A program made the translations under genes and the position numbers. DNA of 64,000 nt from JACDHG01 sp963811585 (GTDB lineage Bacteria; Actinomycetota; Actinomycetes; Propionibacteriales; Nocardioidaceae), in NCBI GenBank assembly GCA_963811585.1, contig CAWERR010000009.1, forward strand, positions 558,001 to 622,000. Direction: 5' to 3'. A model generated the notes under the pieces. It worked only from the letters and a program-made list of their open reading frames with translations. It did no database searches and had not been told where the DNA came from. Shown here piece after piece: positions 25,778-34,465 of the stretch (the first letter of the stretch is position 1; each line of letters opens with the position of its first letter).

Positions 25778-26711
25778 TGGTGTGCAGAGCCTGGTTGAGC
25801 TCGACTCCCGCCGTCGTACGTCGTGCGGCCTCGACCCGGCCGGTGACGCTATTGGTCCAGAACTGCCAACCCGACTGGCCCGACAGGTCGCGGGCCTTGG
25901 TCACCGCGCCGTCGGGAAGGGTGACCTTGGTGCCTGCTGTGACATAGCAGCCGGCGGCTACGACACAGTCGTCGCCGAGTGAGATGCCGATGCCGGCGTT
26001 GGCGCCGAGCAGGCACCGCTCGCCGATGGAGATCACGTCCTTGCCGCCGCCGGACAACGTCCCCATGATCGAGGAGCCGCCGCCGATGTCGGAGCCGGCG
26101 CCGACCACGACCCCTGCGGAGACTCGGCCTTCGACCATCGATCCGCCGAGCGTGCCGGCGTTGAAGTTGACGAAGCCCTCGTGCATCACGGTGGTGCCGG
26201 CCGCCAGATGGGCGCCGAGCCGGACCCTGCTGGCGTCGGCGATGCGCACACCGGTGGGCACGACGTAGTCGGTCATGCGTGGGAACTTGTCGACGCCGTG
26301 GATCCCCAGCTCCGTGCCGTGAGCCCGCGCGCGCAGGCGCACGGCCTCGATGCTGTCGACCGCGCACGGCCCGAGCGACGTCCAGACGACATTCGTGAGC
26401 AGGCCGAACACGCCGTCGAGGTTCTGTCCGTTAGGGGCGACCAGACGGTGGCTCAGCAAGTGGAGTCGGAGCCAGACATCGGCGGTGTCGCGCGGAGGCA
26501 GATTCAGGTCGCTGACCACGACGTGCCGCACCTCGCGGTTGACGTCACGGACATGATCGGGCCCTTCGAGGGCGCAAAGCTCGTCGGGCGCGTGATAGTC
26601 GGTGGGCGCAGAGCCGAGAGCCGGCTCGGGAAACCACACGTCGAGGACAGCACCCGTAGGGTCGACGGTGGCGAGGCCGAAGCCCCAGGCCGAGTTGGCT
26701 GTCGCGGTCAC
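25770..26711 (-). CDS. dapD: tetrahydrodipicolinate N-succinyltransferase DapD
   Basis: A 313-residue left-handed beta-helix acyltransferase of the actinobacterial DapD type. It contains VPTGVRIADASRVRLGAHLA, the hexapeptide repeats from about residue 165 to 270 (GTTVMHEGFVNFNAGTLGGS, GERCLLGANAGIGISLGDDC) and the family Glu in SMVEGRVSAG. It uses succinyl-CoA to make N-succinyl-2-amino-6-ketopimelate. The GTG at 26711 lies 7 nt after TAGCGT (leaderless); a longer upstream reading antisense to dapE was rejected. Confidence 0.93.
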   Translation of the reverse strand: MTATANSAWGFGLATVDPTGAVLDVWFPEPALGSAPTDYHAPDELCALEGPDHVRDVNREVRHVVVSDLNLPPRDTADVWLRLHLLSHRLVAPNGQNLDGVFGLLTNVVWTSLGPCAVDSIEAVRLRARAHGTELGIHGVDKFPRMTDYVVPTGVRIADASRVRLGAHLAAGTTVMHEGFVNFNAGTLGGSMVEGRVSAGVVVGAGSDIGGGSSIMGTLSGGGKDVISIGERCLLGANAGIGISLGDDCVVAAGCYVTAGTKVTLPDGAVTKARDLSGQSGWQFWTNSVTGRVEAARRTTAGVELNQALHTND

Positions 26712-26766
26712 GGAGTCAACGCTACCGACCGGTCGTCGCCGCCCCTGCTCCGACACAATGGCCGGC
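26712..26766. promoter_or_regulatory. divergent dapD/dapE promoter region with two leaderless -10 elements
   Basis: TAGCGT (26719-26724, minus strand) is 7 nt from the dapD GTG, and CACAAT (26754-26759, plus strand) is 7 nt from the dapE ATG. Both transcripts should start at or next to the start codon, so the whole control region is only 55 nt. Confidence 0.6.
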
Positions 26767-27825
26767 ATGACCTCACTCGACCTGAATGCCGACATCGTCG
26801 ACCTCACCGCCGCCCTCGTCGACATCGAGTCCGTCAGCGGCGACGAGAAGCCGATCACCGACGCGATCGAGCAGGCGCTCGCCCCAGTGCCGTGGCTGGA
26901 GCTCTGGCGGCACCAAAACTCACTGGTCGCTCGTACGTCGCTCGGACGCTCCGAGCGCGTGGTCATCGCCGGCCATGTCGACACCGTGCCCGTCAACCGC
27001 AACCTGCCTGCCCGCAACGACGGCGAACTTCTCCACGGCCTTGGCTCTTGCGACATGAAGGGCGGGGTGGCCGTCGGCCTGCTGCTCGCTGCTCGGCTCG
27101 CCGAGCCCAACCGTGATGCCACCTACGTGTTCTATGAGGCCGAGGAGGTCGAGGCCGAGCTCAACGGGTTGACGCTGATCTCGGCGGTGCGGCCCGAGAT
27201 CCTCGCCGGCGACTTCGCGATCTTGATGGAGCCGTCCAACGCCCAGGTCGAGGCCGGTTGCCAGGGCACCATGCGGGTCGAGGTGACGACGACGGGCGTC
27301 CGCGCGCACAGCGCCCGATGGTGGAACGGCACCAACGCCATCCACGCGGCCGGTGAGCTGCTGGAGCGGCTCCGCGACTACGAGCCACGGCGGCCCGAGA
27401 TCGACGGCCTGCGTTACCACGAGGGGCTTAACGCGGTGTACGTCAGCGGGGGAGTGGCGGGCAACGTCATACCGGATAGCTGCATCTTGACGGTCAACTA
27501 CCGGTTCGCGCCGGATCGAAGCGTCGACGAGGCAGAGGCCCACCTGCGTGAGGTGTTCGACGGGTTCGAGGTTGCAGTGGTGGACAGCGCTCCGGGCGCG
27601 CTGCCGGGACTCGACCGGCCAGCGGCCGCGGCGTTCTTGGCAGCCGTCGGTGGCGAGGCGAGCCCCAAGTTCGGTTGGACGGACGTGTCGCGCTTCAGCG
27701 CACTCGGCGTACCGGCCGTCAACTTCGGCCCCGGCAACCCCGAACTCGCCCATACGCAGGCCGAGCACGTTCCCCTCGCGCACCTGCACTCGTGCCTCGC
27801 GTCGATGACCGCTTGGCTTGATTGA
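26767..27825 (+). CDS. dapE: succinyldiaminopimelate desuccinylase DapE
   Basis: A 352-residue M20 metallopeptidase. Metal and catalytic residues are in AGHVDTVPV (His, Asp), GSCDMKGGVAVG (bridging Asp), YEAEEVEAE (catalytic Glu) and LMEPSN; the lid domain contains GVRAHSARWWNGTNAIH. It hydrolyses succinyl-DAP to LL-DAP. ATG at 26767 is preferred (7 nt after CACAAT); an in-frame ATG at 26758 would add three residues. Divergent from dapD. Confidence 0.92.
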   Translation: MTSLDLNADIVDLTAALVDIESVSGDEKPITDAIEQALAPVPWLELWRHQNSLVARTSLGRSERVVIAGHVDTVPVNRNLPARNDGELLHGLGSCDMKGGVAVGLLLAARLAEPNRDATYVFYEAEEVEAELNGLTLISAVRPEILAGDFAILMEPSNAQVEAGCQGTMRVEVTTTGVRAHSARWWNGTNAIHAAGELLERLRDYEPRRPEIDGLRYHEGLNAVYVSGGVAGNVIPDSCILTVNYRFAPDRSVDEAEAHLREVFDGFEVAVVDSAPGALPGLDRPAAAAFLAAVGGEASPKFGWTDVSRFSALGVPAVNFGPGNPELAHTQAEHVPLAHLHSCLASMTAWLD

Positions 27826-27850
27826 CCGGAAGCGTCGGCCTGCATCCCGA

Positions 27851-27863
27851 TAGGTTGGTCGCC
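27851..27863 (+). promoter_or_regulatory. leaderless -10 element of the LOG gene
   Basis: TAGGTT at 27851-27856 followed by a 7-nt spacer to the ATG at 27864; no SD. Confidence 0.6.
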
Positions 27864-28670
27864 ATGAGCGACGAGGAGGAGGCTGCGGAGGCGAGTGAGC
27901 GGCGACGTGGTCCGGTGATCCTGCGGCGACAGCAGGTCGAGACCGAGACCACCGACCAGCGCCTACTGGACTCGCGCGGTCCCAACGAGTGGGTGCATAC
28001 CGACCCGTGGCGCGTGCTTCGTATCCAGGCGGAGTTCGTCGAAGGGTTCGGCGCCCTTGCTGAGCTCGGGCCCGCTATCTCCGTCTTCGGATCCGCCCGG
28101 AGCAAGCCAGGCCAGGCCGACTACGAGCAAGGTGTCTCGCTCGGAGCGGCTCTCGCGAACGCCGGATTCGGTGTCATCACCGGCGGTGGTCCTGGTGCGA
28201 TGGAAGCAGCCAACAAGGGCGCTTCAGAGGCCGGTGGCACCTCGGTTGGACTCGGCATCGAGCTGCCCTTCGAGGCCGGACTCAACGAGTGGGTCGACAT
28301 CGGAATCAACTTCCGCTACTTCTTCGCGCGCAAGACGATGTTCGTCAAGTACGCACAGGGATTCGTGTCGCTTCCCGGTGGCTTCGGGACGTTCGACGAG
28401 ATCTTTGAGGCGATCACGCTCGTGCAGACGCAGAAGGTCACGTCGTTCCCGATCGTCTTGCTCGGCTCGGCGTACTGGGGTGGTCTGCTCGACTGGGTCC
28501 GTGACGTGGTGATGGCCGAAGGCAAGGTCAGTGCGAAGGACATCGCGCTGCTCAAGGTCACTGACGACGTCGACGAAGCCGTCGCCATCATGGTCGAGGC
28601 GCGGGAAGAGCGTGCCCGTAGCTGGCCCGACCGAGGACCCCTCGGCGTAGAACCCCACCGCGCCGAATAG
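27864..28670 (+). CDS. LOG-family (TIGR00730) phosphoribohydrolase-like protein
   Basis: A 268-residue Rossmann-fold protein with the LOG signature SLPGGFGTFDEIFEA (PGGxGTxxE) near residue 175 and an upstream Arg-Lys pair in FFARKTMFVK. Family members cleave cytokinin riboside monophosphates or related nucleotides. The N-terminal 45 residues are charged and probably disordered. The equivalent mycobacterial gene (Rv1205) lies in the same position relative to dapE and folP2. The physiological substrate is uncertain. Confidence 0.88.
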   Translation: MSDEEEAAEASERRRGPVILRRQQVETETTDQRLLDSRGPNEWVHTDPWRVLRIQAEFVEGFGALAELGPAISVFGSARSKPGQADYEQGVSLGAALANAGFGVITGGGPGAMEAANKGASEAGGTSVGLGIELPFEAGLNEWVDIGINFRYFFARKTMFVKYAQGFVSLPGGFGTFDEIFEAITLVQTQKVTSFPIVLLGSAYWGGLLDWVRDVVMAEGKVSAKDIALLKVTDDVDEAVAIMVEAREERARSWPDRGPLGVEPHRAE

Positions 28671-28684
28671 GCCGCAACCCTCCG

Positions 28685-28794
28685 TTGACCCGCCAGTTTT
28701 GGCTCGTTGAGCCGTCAGTCTTGGTCCGTCGACCCGCCAGTTTTGGCTCGTTGAGCCGTCAGTCTTGGTCCGTCGACCCGACACTGATGGCTCG
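28685..28794. repeat. 22-bp direct repeats, five copies, orientation A
   Basis: Five contiguous 22-nt units at 28685, 28707, 28729, 28751 and 28773. Shared pattern: T(T/C)GA(C/G)CCG followed by a variable centre, then TTGG(C/T)(C/T)CG. They start 14 nt past the LOG stop codon. A 22-nt unit cannot keep a reading frame, so they are non-coding. Confidence 0.9.
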
Positions 28795-28811
28795 TTGGAG
28801 GGTGAGTGACG

Positions 28812-28987
28812 GAGGCCAAAGGTGACGGTTCAGCAGGCCAAAGGTGACGGTTCAACAGGCCAAAGGTGACGGGTCAACAGGCCAAAAGTGCCGGGTCAAC
28901 GGGCCAAAGATGCCGGGTCAACGGGCCAAAGATGCCGGGTCAACGGGCCAAAGATGCCGGGTCAACAGGCCAAAGATGCCGGGTCAA
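28812..28987. repeat. 22-bp direct repeats, eight copies, orientation B (inverse of A)
   Basis: Eight contiguous 22-nt units from 28812 to 28987, each of the form (C)(A/G)GGCCAAA then TGCCGGGTCAA or TGACGG(G/T)TCAA. The unit is the reverse complement of the orientation-A family at 28685-28794. The array ends 8 nt before the folP2-like stop, so the block fills the space between two convergent genes; with A it can form a large imperfect cruciform. Confidence 0.9.
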
Positions 28988-28995
28988 CGAAGGAG

Positions 28996-29859
28996 TTAGG
29001 CGAGGCCGCGGAGGGCCCGCGCTGGCGGCCGGTGGCCGGCGATAGACGACACCATGGACAGGACTTGTCGGGTCTCTGCGACCTGGTGCGACCGGAATAC
29101 CCGCGCCCCCTGCCAGGCCGCGATGGCCGTGGCGGCGAGGGTCCCAGCCAGCCGCTGCTCAGTCGGGAGGTCGAGCGTCTCGCCGACGAAGTCCTTGTTC
29201 GACAACGCGACCAGGACGGGCCACCCGGTCGCGGCGAGCACGTCGAGGCGACGCGTCAACGCGAGCGAGTGATGAGTGTTCTTGCCGAAGTCGTGCGTCG
29301 GGTCGATCAGGATGCCGTTGCGACGTACGCCCAGCGACACGGCCCGCTCGGCCAGCCGGGTCACCGTCTCGACCACGTCGGCGACCACGTCGTCGTACCG
29401 CACGCGGTGCGGATCGGTGCGCGGCCCGAGGCCGCCGGTGTGGCTGCAGACGAGACCGGTGCCGAACTCGGCTGCAACCTCCGCGACGGCCGGGTCGGCA
29501 CCGGCCCAGGTGTCGTTCACGAGGTCGGCACCCTGCTGGGAGAGCTCCCGCGCGACCTCCGCCCGCCAGGTGTCCACGCTGATGACCAGGTCGGGGTATG
29601 CCGCTCGAACTCGACCGACGAAGCCCGCCGTGCGCCTGAGCTCCTCCGCCACGTCGACGGAGTCGCCGTACCCCGCCTTGACGCCACCGATGTCGACGGC
29701 GTCGGCACCTTGGTCGACCACCTCGTCGACCCTGGCCATCGCCAGCCCTTCGTCGTACGTCGCTCCAGAGTCGTAGAACGAGTCGGGGGTGCGGTTGACG
29801 ATCGCCATCACCACGAGGTCGTGCTCGCCGAACGTGCGTGTTCCGAGCTCCAGCGACAC
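28996..29859 (-). CDS. folP2: dihydropteroate synthase family protein, FolP2 type
   Basis: A 287-residue TIM-barrel pterin-binding protein with VMAIVNRTPDSFYDSG, SVDTWRAEVARE and IDPTHDFGKNTHHS. The loop that is SRKR(F/S) in active DHPS reads SNKDFVGE, as in mycobacterial FolP2, a paralogue reported to lack DHPS activity in M. tuberculosis. Folate synthesis therefore should not be assumed. GTG start after GAGGAG. The neighbours (LOG, DivIVA-like, tag) match the Rv1205-Rv1210 block. Confidence 0.82.
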   Translation of the reverse strand: MSLELGTRTFGEHDLVVMAIVNRTPDSFYDSGATYDEGLAMARVDEVVDQGADAVDIGGVKAGYGDSVDVAEELRRTAGFVGRVRAAYPDLVISVDTWRAEVARELSQQGADLVNDTWAGADPAVAEVAAEFGTGLVCSHTGGLGPRTDPHRVRYDDVVADVVETVTRLAERAVSLGVRRNGILIDPTHDFGKNTHHSLALTRRLDVLAATGWPVLVALSNKDFVGETLDLPTEQRLAGTLAATAIAAWQGARVFRSHQVAETRQVLSMVSSIAGHRPPARALRGLA

Positions 29860-29902
29860 CGATACTCCTCACCCATCGACGGACCCGCGCCTCCCAGCGT
29901 GG

Positions 29903-29915
29903 CACGATCGGAGTC
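29903..29915 (+). promoter_or_regulatory. leaderless -10 element of the DivIVA-like gene
   Basis: CACGAT at 29903-29908 and a 7-nt spacer to the GTG at 29916; the hexamer is a poor match but the spacing is exact. Confidence 0.45.
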
Positions 29916-30329
29916 GTGATCTGGTTCTGGGTGGTTGTGCTCGTGATCATCATCGGGGCAGCGGCGGTGATCGCGGCCGGTCGCGGCGACGCGATGGCTG
30001 ACGTCTACGAGGACCGCCCCGACACTACGATCGAGCGAGGTCAGCTCACTGCCGACGACCTGGCCAACGTGCACTTCACGACCGCGGTCCGCGGCTACCG
30101 GATGGACGAGGTCGACGCGTTTCTGCGCCGGATGGAGTCCGAACTGCTGGCGCGTGACGCTGCAGCCGCGAAGTTAGAGCGCGGTACGACGCCCGAGCCC
30201 GAGGAACCAGCGGCCTCGCCCGCAGCAGACGCCACCTCCGACGAACAAGCCGCCCAAGACGACCCAGACGAACCTGACGACTCCACCGATCCCTCTCCGA
30301 ACGAGCCGTCGACCGGCATCTCTCGATGA
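29916..30329 (+). CDS. DivIVA-domain membrane protein (Rv1209-like)
   Basis: A 137-residue protein: one N-terminal helix (WFWVVVLVIIIGAAAVIAA), a short DivIVA-type segment VHFTTAVRGYRMDEVDAFLRR near residues 50-70, and an acidic, low-complexity tail rich in Asp, Glu, Pro and Ser. It is likely a bitopic cell-envelope or polar protein. It overlaps tag by 4 bp. The same gene pair is found at Rv1209-Rv1210. Confidence 0.75.
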   Translation: MIWFWVVVLVIIIGAAAVIAAGRGDAMADVYEDRPDTTIERGQLTADDLANVHFTTAVRGYRMDEVDAFLRRMESELLARDAAAAKLERGTTPEPEEPAASPAADATSDEQAAQDDPDEPDDSTDPSPNEPSTGISR

Positions 30330-30904
30330 CGCCCGGCGCGGCCCCAGGCACCGACGGGCTGCTGCGCTGCCCCTGGGGCCTCTCGACCGAGGACTACGTC
30401 GCCTACCACGACACCGAGTGGGGTCGGCCGGTGCGAGACGACGACAAGCTGTTCGAACGTCTCACTCTCGAGGCGTTCCAGTCCGGCCTGTCCTGGCTCA
30501 CGATCCTTCGCAAGCGCGACAACTTCCGGGAGGCATTCGCCGGCTTCAAGATCCAGGCGGTGGCGCAATTCGACGCGACCGACCGCGCCAGGTTGATGTC
30601 CGACGCAGGGATCGTCCGCAACGCAGCGAAGATCGACGCGACGATGGCGAACGCGCAGGTCGCCGCCCAGCTGGACGAAGGTCTGGCCGCTCTGATCTGG
30701 AGTCACGCGCCCGAGCAGGCGCCCGCCCCGAAGACCCTGGCCGACGTACCCGCGACCAGTCCGGCGTCGGTGGCGATGGCGAAGGACCTCAAGCGTCGAG
30801 GCTTCCGGTTCGTGGGACCGACCACGGCCTACGCGCTGATGCAAGCGGTCGGGCTCGTCAACGACCATCTGGCAGACTGCTACGTACGCCAACGAATGGG
30901 CTGA
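30326..30904 (+). CDS. tag: DNA-3-methyladenine glycosylase I
   Basis: 192 residues with the Tag signature: CPWGLSTEDYVAYHDTEWGRP at the N-terminus (zinc Cys and the invariant YHDxEWG), LEAFQSGLSWLTILRKR with the catalytic-region Gln/Trp, and the C-terminal His-x-x-x-Cys zinc ligands in VNDHLADCY. It excises 3-methyladenine from alkylated DNA. It is coupled by a 4-bp overlap to the DivIVA-like gene. Confidence 0.93.
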   Translation: MTPGAAPGTDGLLRCPWGLSTEDYVAYHDTEWGRPVRDDDKLFERLTLEAFQSGLSWLTILRKRDNFREAFAGFKIQAVAQFDATDRARLMSDAGIVRNAAKIDATMANAQVAAQLDEGLAALIWSHAPEQAPAPKTLADVPATSPASVAMAKDLKRRGFRFVGPTTAYALMQAVGLVNDHLADCYVRQRMG

Positions 30905-30905
30905 T

Positions 30906-31706
30906 ATGACGAGAAGACGGGTTCCTCTCACCGCTGTCGTGGTGGGCTTGCTCGCCACCCTGGCAGGTGTGGACGCATCCGCGGTCGACAGACCCGCGTC
31001 CCAGGGCCCGGCAATGGCCCCAAGCCAGACCGCACAAGCTGTGCCAGGGCGCCCGGCTGTGCTGTCGCAGCGCATCATCGGCTACTCGGTGCGGGGCCAC
31101 GCGATCCGTGCCTACGAGCTCGGCGAGCGGTCCGCCAGTAAGACGGTCGTCGCCGTGGCCTCCATGCATGGCAACGAACAAGACGGCGGGGCGACTCTCA
31201 GCGAGCTCGTCAACGGCCGCGCCATCGAGGGCGTCCACCTGTGGGTGATCCCGCGGTCCAACCCCGACGGGGTGCTGCAGGACCGGCGCCACAACGCCCA
31301 TGGTGTCGACCTCAACCGCAACTTTCCCAGGAAGTGGCGGCCGCTGACCGGCTACTACTACGCGGGGCCACGGCCCGCGTCCGAGCCCGAGACCCGCACG
31401 CTCATGCGGTTCCTCAACCGCGTTGACCCCGACTACGTGGTGTCGTTCCACTCGCCACTACGCGGCATCGACGCGTACGGCTCCAAAGACCCGCCATTCG
31501 CGCGCCGCCTCGCCAGGAATCTCGGCCTTCCCGTCAAGGAGTTCGACTGCGCCGGCGTCTGCCACGGCACCCTGACGCAGTGGTTCAACGCCTACCATCC
31601 AGGCGCCTGCGTCACGGTGGAGTACAGCGGGTCACCGACCTGGCGTTATGTGCACGTCCGGGCACCGCGCAGTTTCGTGCGTGCCATCGGAGGCACCTTC
31701 ACTTAG
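30906..31706 (+). CDS. secreted M14-family zinc carboxypeptidase
   Basis: 266 residues with a signal peptide (residues 1-25). Zinc ligands are in SMHGNEQ (His, Glu) and SFHSP (His). The substrate Arg lies in VDLNRNFPRKW and the catalytic Glu in VTVEYSGSP near the C-terminus. Compact M14 enzymes of this kind (MpaA/DAP-peptidase-like) often cut murein peptides, so a cell-wall role is likely but not shown. Convergent with the L,D-transpeptidase-like gene, only 4 nt apart. Confidence 0.85.
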   Translation: MTRRRVPLTAVVVGLLATLAGVDASAVDRPASQGPAMAPSQTAQAVPGRPAVLSQRIIGYSVRGHAIRAYELGERSASKTVVAVASMHGNEQDGGATLSELVNGRAIEGVHLWVIPRSNPDGVLQDRRHNAHGVDLNRNFPRKWRPLTGYYYAGPRPASEPETRTLMRFLNRVDPDYVVSFHSPLRGIDAYGSKDPPFARRLARNLGLPVKEFDCAGVCHGTLTQWFNAYHPGACVTVEYSGSPTWRYVHVRAPRSFVRAIGGTFT

Positions 31707-31710
31707 GTGC

Positions 31711-32559
31711 TCAGCGCCTGACGATGAAGCGGTACGGGCCCATCGCGACCCGCGGGGACGCACCGGGGCGCACCCACCGCACCAGCCACCTCATCTGCGG
31801 GCGTGACATCGCGACGCAGCCTGCCGTGAGGCCGTTCCCGCGGACGTGGAGGAAGATCCCGCCACCTCGCCGGGTGTCAGCGCGGTTCGACGCGACGAGT
31901 TGTCGGCGCTGCTTCGAGTAGTGGATGCCGCTCGGCAGGTTGAAGCCGACCACCATGCCGTAGCCGTACTGTCCCCCGAAGTCCCACAGCCGCTCTGCCT
32001 TGTCCGGTCGCCAGTGCGACGTGCTGGTCTTGTGGTACTGGTACACGTTGTAGGTCGCCGGGTCTCGAGGTTCGTACGGCCACCAGTCGTTGCGATCGAA
32101 CCGGCGGTACTCGTGCTGGCCACCAGGGTCGGCAAGCCTTCCGAACGAGTACGGCAACGGGAACTTGCCTGCCGGAGTCGTGCCGGTGCCCTGTCGTCGC
32201 TGATTTGCCCGGACCCAACCGTTGTAGCCGACCACCACGGGCACCGGACCACGCCGCAGCACCCATCGGCCGCTGTCGAGGCGAGCCCATGCCTTCAAGG
32301 TGCCGGTGGTCGATGACCAACGCGGGGAGGTGACAGTCACCATCTGCCGCACTCGGGGTGGTACGTCGATCCGGTCGGGCAGCGCCGGTGCGCCACGTGA
32401 GGGGGCAGCGGATTCGCTGGCGTCCTCTGGCGCATGGACACCGCCCGCGTGTGGTGTGGCCGTCGACATACTCGCGATCAGGCCGGTCGCGACGAGGAGT
32501 CCGGTCGCCAGGCGACCAGGGTTGTGCAGAGATCGGGGTGCGTCCGCCTGCATCGTCAT
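31711..32559 (-). CDS. secreted L,D-transpeptidase (YkuD-like) protein
   Basis: 282 residues with a signal peptide (about 1-40) and a C-terminal YkuD-like domain: NGWVRANQRRQGTGTTPAG near residue 115 and FLHVRGNGLTAGCVAMSR near 240, which contains the catalytic His and Cys. Such enzymes form 3-3 peptidoglycan cross-links or catalyse related transfers. Its start overlaps the enoyl-CoA hydratase stop by 4 bp, although a functional link is not obvious. Confidence 0.8.
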   Translation of the reverse strand: MTMQADAPRSLHNPGRLATGLLVATGLIASMSTATPHAGGVHAPEDASESAAPSRGAPALPDRIDVPPRVRQMVTVTSPRWSSTTGTLKAWARLDSGRWVLRRGPVPVVVGYNGWVRANQRRQGTGTTPAGKFPLPYSFGRLADPGGQHEYRRFDRNDWWPYEPRDPATYNVYQYHKTSTSHWRPDKAERLWDFGGQYGYGMVVGFNLPSGIHYSKQRRQLVASNRADTRRGGGIFLHVRGNGLTAGCVAMSRPQMRWLVRWVRPGASPRVAMGPYRFIVRR

Positions 32560-33347
32560 CGTCCTTCGAACGTGGGCTTCTCCTTGGAAATGAAGGATGC
32601 CACAGCGCCGCGATGGTCCTCGGAGCCACCGGTGCGGGCCATCATCGTGCTCTCGAACGCGAGAGCCTCCTCGAGGGAGTGACTGGCGGCATAGGCCACC
32701 GAGCTCTTGACGGCCGCGAACGCGAGCGTCGGCCCGTCGGCAAGAGTCGCCGCCAACGCCTGGACCGTCACCATCAGGTCGTCAGCAGGCACTACCTGGT
32801 TGAGGATTCCGAGGTCCAGCGCCTCGCCCGCGTCGATCGTGCGGGGCATCAGCAGGAGCTCCATCGCCTTCGTCGGCCCCACGAGTCGAGGCAGCGTCCA
32901 GGACGACCCGGTGTCGCATGACAGGGCAACGCCGGTGAAGGCGGTGTTGAACCCGGCCGAGTCGGCAGCAATCCGCAGGTCACACGCGAGCACGATCGAA
33001 AGACCTGCCCCGGCTGCCACCCCGTTGACCGCGGCGATCACCGGCTTGTCCATCGTCGTGATGGCCAACGCGATCGGGCCATAGTGGACGTCGACTGTCG
33101 ACCACACCTCGTCGAGCGTCTTGGTCGTGATGTTCTCGATGTGCTCACGAAGGTCCTGGCCGACGGAGAATGCCCGGCCGCTGCCGGTGAGGACAACGCA
33201 TCGCACGTCGGCGTCGGACGCGGCCTGCTGGAGTGCCGACAGCAGCCCGTCCTTCGTCGCGGTGTCGAGGCTGTTCATCGCGTCGGGCCGGTCAAGCTGG
33301 ATCGTGGCCACGCTGCCCTGCACGTCGTAGGTCACCGGGTCAGCCAT
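32556..33347 (-). CDS. enoyl-CoA hydratase/isomerase family protein
   Basis: A 263-residue crotonase. The oxyanion-hole segments are AFSVGQDLREH near residue 62 and AAVNGVAAGAGLSIVLACDLR near 108. The catalytic position aligned with Glu in hydratases falls in AFTGVALSCDTG, which has no Glu but an Asp nearby, so an isomerase-type (PaaG-like) activity is plausible. ATG at 33347 overlaps the PaaX gene by 8 bp, suggesting co-regulation in aromatic or fatty acyl-CoA catabolism. Confidence 0.85.
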   Translation of the reverse strand: MADPVTYDVQGSVATIQLDRPDAMNSLDTATKDGLLSALQQAASDADVRCVVLTGSGRAFSVGQDLREHIENITTKTLDEVWSTVDVHYGPIALAITTMDKPVIAAVNGVAAGAGLSIVLACDLRIAADSAGFNTAFTGVALSCDTGSSWTLPRLVGPTKAMELLLMPRTIDAGEALDLGILNQVVPADDLMVTVQALAATLADGPTLAFAAVKSSVAYAASHSLEEALAFESTMMARTGGSEDHRGAVASFISKEKPTFEGR

Positions 33348-34155
33348 TCGAATCTCCGTTCGGGCGCAGACAGCTGTCGACGTACCGGCCGGCCGCCGGG
33401 AGCAATCGGGTCGTCTCACGGTCGAAGAAGGCAGCCGCATCGTCACCGGGCCATCGCTTCGGCAGCAGCTCGCGCGGCAGACCGGGGTCACGGAACAAGA
33501 ACTTGCGCCACTCGTGCACGAGCAAACTCCGTACGACGAAGGCGTCTCTGTCACTCGGCGCCTCAGCGGCGTTCCCCACCAGGGCATCCGCCTCGTCGAG
33601 CCAGCGCGCGTACGCCCGACCGAGTCCGTCGAGGTCCCAGGCGGTGGCGGTCAACGTCGTTGCCTCACCGTCGTGCTGGGCAAGGAACCGGTAGGCGCGC
33701 ACCCCGTCGGCTTCCAGGAGTGCATCCACTTCGGTGGATGGCCGTGGGCTGACCCAGGTCTCGTCGCGGAGCGGCGCGTAGCCGAGGTAGGACAGACCTG
33801 TTCGCACGCGCTCGCGGGTGGCCCGATGAGGGATGTGCTCGATGACAAGCATGTGCCACCGACCGTCCCAAGGCGCGATGCCGCTGCGGTAGATCCGCGC
33901 AGCGGCGTCAGTGAGGCGTCGTTCGGCACGCGACGTCAGCCGATACCCCGGGCCAGCGGGCAGCTTGAGCGGTGACAGCCAACCCTGCCGGACCATCCGA
34001 GATATCGCGGTGCGCACGGCCGGCGCGGCGATGTCAAGGGTTCCCAGCATGGTGACCAAAGCCGCCACTGGGGCGGTCCCACCGCGTGATCGGACGTGGT
34101 CGCCGTAGACGTCGAACAAAGCGGATCGGGCGTTCACAGGAGCAGTCTGCCGCAC
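33340..34155 (-). CDS. PaaX-family transcriptional regulator
   Basis: A 271-residue GntR-like regulator of PaaX type: N-terminal winged helix (ARSALFDVYGDHVR then TAISRMVRQGWL), central PaaX domain with WDGRWHMLVIEHIPHRATRER and C-terminal PaaX_C. PaaX represses phenylacetate degradation and senses phenylacetyl-CoA; here the only linked gene is the overlapping crotonase, so the regulon may be small. It diverges from the DUF3117 gene. Confidence 0.88.
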   Translation of the reverse strand: MRQTAPVNARSALFDVYGDHVRSRGGTAPVAALVTMLGTLDIAAPAVRTAISRMVRQGWLSPLKLPAGPGYRLTSRAERRLTDAAARIYRSGIAPWDGRWHMLVIEHIPHRATRERVRTGLSYLGYAPLRDETWVSPRPSTEVDALLEADGVRAYRFLAQHDGEATTLTATAWDLDGLGRAYARWLDEADALVGNAAEAPSDRDAFVVRSLLVHEWRKFLFRDPGLPRELLPKRWPGDDAAAFFDRETTRLLPAAGRYVDSCLRPNGDSNG

Positions 34156-34265
34156 GGGTAAGCAAGCGGTGCGATAATGGTGGCTGGCAATCGATGCGCC
34201 ACCGGCGTCTCGGCCCGCGAGTCGGGCGGAGTCTCGGCGCTGAACGACGAAGGGTAGGTGCGCGC

Positions 34266-34433
34266 ATGGCGGCGATGAAGCCGCGGACGGGCGACGGTCC
34301 GCTGGAAGTCACGAAGGAGGGGCGCGGTCTGGTGATGCGCGTTCCGCTCGAAGGTGGCGGACGGCTTGTGGTCGAGCTCAATGCCGAGGAAGCGAAATCG
34401 CTGGAAGAAGCACTAAGCCAGGTGACGAGCTGA
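34266..34433 (+). CDS. DUF3117 small protein (Rv1211-like)
   Basis: A 55-residue protein of the DUF3117 family: MAAMKPRTGDGPLEVTKEGR, then MRVPLEGGGRLVVEL and the terminal Glu-rich helix. Extremely conserved across actinobacteria, with no assigned function. Located between paaX and pepA as a stand-alone unit with its own terminator-like hairpin downstream. Confidence 0.9.
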   Translation: MAAMKPRTGDGPLEVTKEGRGLVMRVPLEGGGRLVVELNAEEAKSLEEALSQVTS

Positions 34434-34465
34434 TCGGCTGACATCCAGAACTTCTCCGACTGAGG

